From positions 1-14,467 of the forward strand of contig PNIE01000001.1 in the NCBI GenBank assembly GCA_002877875.1: 14,467 nucleotides of DNA. Reading direction: 5' to 3'. The stretch comes from Caldimicrobium thiodismutans (lineage in GTDB: Bacteria; Desulfobacterota; Thermodesulfobacteria; Thermodesulfobacteriales; Thermodesulfobacteriaceae). Both the position numbers and the translations under genes were made by a program. The first letter of the stretch is position 1. Each line of letters begins with the position of its first letter. The notes under the pieces are model-generated. The model searched no databases, was not told the DNA's origin, and saw only the letters and a list, made by a program, of their open reading frames with translations. Shown one piece after another: positions 13,934 to 14,467 of the stretch.

Positions 13934-14188
13934 TTAATCTTGTTCTCTTGTTCTGCGAGGTCTTTTCTGAGGCCTTGGATTTCCAGCATCAAGTACTCTT
14001 ACTTTGGAAGCCTGCTCACCTTTAGGACCCTGAATGACTTCGAATTCAACTACCTGACCTTCTCTAAGGGTTTTGAAGCCCGGCATGTCTATGGCAGAAA
14101 AATGCACAAAGACATCGCCGCCTTCATCCTTAGAGATGAACCCATACCCCTTCTTCTCATCAAACCACTTAACCTTACCTCTAAACAT
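13934..14188 (-). CDS. Cold-shock domain protein (CspA family RNA chaperone)
   Basis: Cold-shock proteins are small OB-fold nucleic-acid binders that melt RNA structure. The domain begins at once with MFRGKVKWFDEKKGYGFI, with RNP1 (KGYGFIS, residues 13-19) and RNP2 (VFVHF) both intact, and ends near SKVRVLD. A tail of about 18 residues follows, rich in Pro and Arg (PRPQKRPRR), beyond the usual 66-70 residue length, and may add RNA affinity. I choose the ATG at 14188 because AAAGGAGG (14199-14206) lies 10 bases before it; a TTG three codons earlier sits right on the ribosome site and is unlikely to be used. The gene appears to be transcribed alone or with the next small gene, since a GC-rich hairpin follows it. 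The role in cold response as opposed to general growth is unknown. Confidence 0.95.
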   Translation of the reverse strand: MFRGKVKWFDEKKGYGFISKDEGGDVFVHFSAIDMPGFKTLREGQVVEFEVIQGPKGEQASKVRVLDAGNPRPQKRPRRTREQD

Positions 14189-14198
14189 GTTACACAAA

Positions 14199-14206
14199 CC
14201 TCCTTT
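14199..14206 (-). promoter_or_regulatory. Strong Shine-Dalgarno site of the cold-shock gene
   Basis: AAAGGAGG on the minus strand, with a 10-base spacer to ATG at 14188. It fixes the start of the cold-shock protein and excludes the TTG at 14197, which is only one base from the GGAGG. Confidence 0.8.
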
Positions 14207-14226
14207 AATTTTGTTTCTTATGAGGT

Positions 14227-14280
14227 AGCCTACACCAAAAAAAAATTTTGTAAAGAGGTATTTTTAAAAAATTTTTTTAG
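14227..14280 (-). promoter_or_regulatory. Possible promoter of the cold-shock gene with A/T tracts upstream
   Basis: On the minus strand TTTACA (14249-14254, five of six to the -35 consensus) is followed after 16 bases by a weak -10 candidate TAGGCT (14227-14232). Directly upstream of TTTACA, at 14261-14280, are alternating runs of A and T (six to seven bases each), the kind of sequence that acts as an UP element or bends DNA. If this is the promoter, the leader is only about 30 bases, much shorter than that of E. coli cspA. The -10 box is poor, so confidence is low. Confidence 0.3.
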
Positions 14281-14339
14281 ATTAGAATATACCTGTGTTT
14301 TCTGAGCTTTTAGGCCCTTTTAAAATAAGAAATTTTCGA

Positions 14340-14423
14340 TTATTTCTCCTTGGGCACTTTATTTCCTTTGTTGGAACATGGATTCAGAATACAGCCCTTC
14401 ATTGGATTATTTACAATCACCAT
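14340..14423 (-). CDS. Possible 27-residue peptide ORF near the right edge
   Basis: An ATG at 14423, seven bases after a GAGG, opens a frame of 27 codons ending in TAA at 14340-14342. The peptide has two cysteines in the phrase MKGCILNPCSNKG and a basic end. An in-frame TGA lies two codons before the ATG, so it is not simply the end of a longer gene. No family is recognised and chance is quite possible. The rest of 14207-14467 shows no other gene; it is AT-rich DNA upstream of the cold-shock gene. Confidence 0.2.
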   Translation of the reverse strand: MVIVNNPMKGCILNPCSNKGNKVPKEK

Positions 14424-14467
14424 AAATCAACCTCGGAGCTTGGGCTTTTTACTTTTCTTACTACTTT

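Noticed and set aside
14189..14197. TTG start giving the cold-shock protein three more residues (MCN)
   Set aside because: The GGAGG site ends one base before this TTG, too close for use, and is ideally placed for the ATG at 14188.
13940..14305. 121-codon open frame on the plus strand over the cold-shock gene
   Set aside because: It is the mirror of a canonical cold-shock domain and extends into AT-rich upstream DNA; no ribosome site or family pattern.

Overview
The window reads as ordinary chromosome from an AT-rich bacterium, probably a thermophile. Proteins are rich in Lys, Glu, Ile and Leu, and genes are packed head to tail with short gaps or stop/start overlaps. The gene set, with leucine-type LeuC/LeuD of the short 'archaeal' form, a DUF4911-like protein and an alpha-beta fused acetyl-CoA carboxylase transferase, would fit the Thermodesulfobacteriota (Thermodesulfobacterium/Caldimicrobium-like). 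That placement is inference; there is no rRNA here to prove it.

Layout. All recognisable complete genes lie on the minus strand, so the order of transcription runs from the right edge to the left. At the right are a cold-shock protein gene (with its own Shine-Dalgarno site and a GC-rich hairpin behind it) and a small DUF4911-like gene. A candidate promoter then precedes leuC, a 33-codon coupled ORF, leuD, mazG, an ABC-3 type metal transporter pair (ATPase then permease) and tatD, almost without gaps. After a 116-bp gap with a possible promoter come aspS, purA, and a biotin-dependent carboxylase block: biotin carboxylase, a fused carboxyltransferase, a biotin-carrier-like protein and a biotin ligase homologue. 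At the far left, the 3' end of an unidentified gene on the plus strand converges on this block. No stretch longer than 300 bases lacks a gene. I see no tRNA, rRNA, CRISPR array or insertion sequence.

How the genes work together. The last four genes contain every part needed for an acetyl-CoA (or other acyl-CoA) carboxylase, plus the enzyme that would load biotin on the carrier. All four depart from the textbook forms. The carrier has Glu-Arg-Glu-Lys-Asn where the usual motif is Glu-Ala-Met-Lys-Met. The ligase has a changed biotin-adenylate loop, and the biotin carboxylase has a one-residue insertion in its bicarbonate loop. The carboxyltransferase is a single chain with the AccA-like half first and the AccD-like half second. 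This co-varying module is the most interesting thing in the window. The remaining genes are housekeeping: leucine biosynthesis (leuCD), nucleotide clean-up (mazG), Zn/Mn/Fe transport, TatD nuclease, tRNA charging (aspS, with residues typical of the non-discriminating enzyme) and AMP synthesis (purA).
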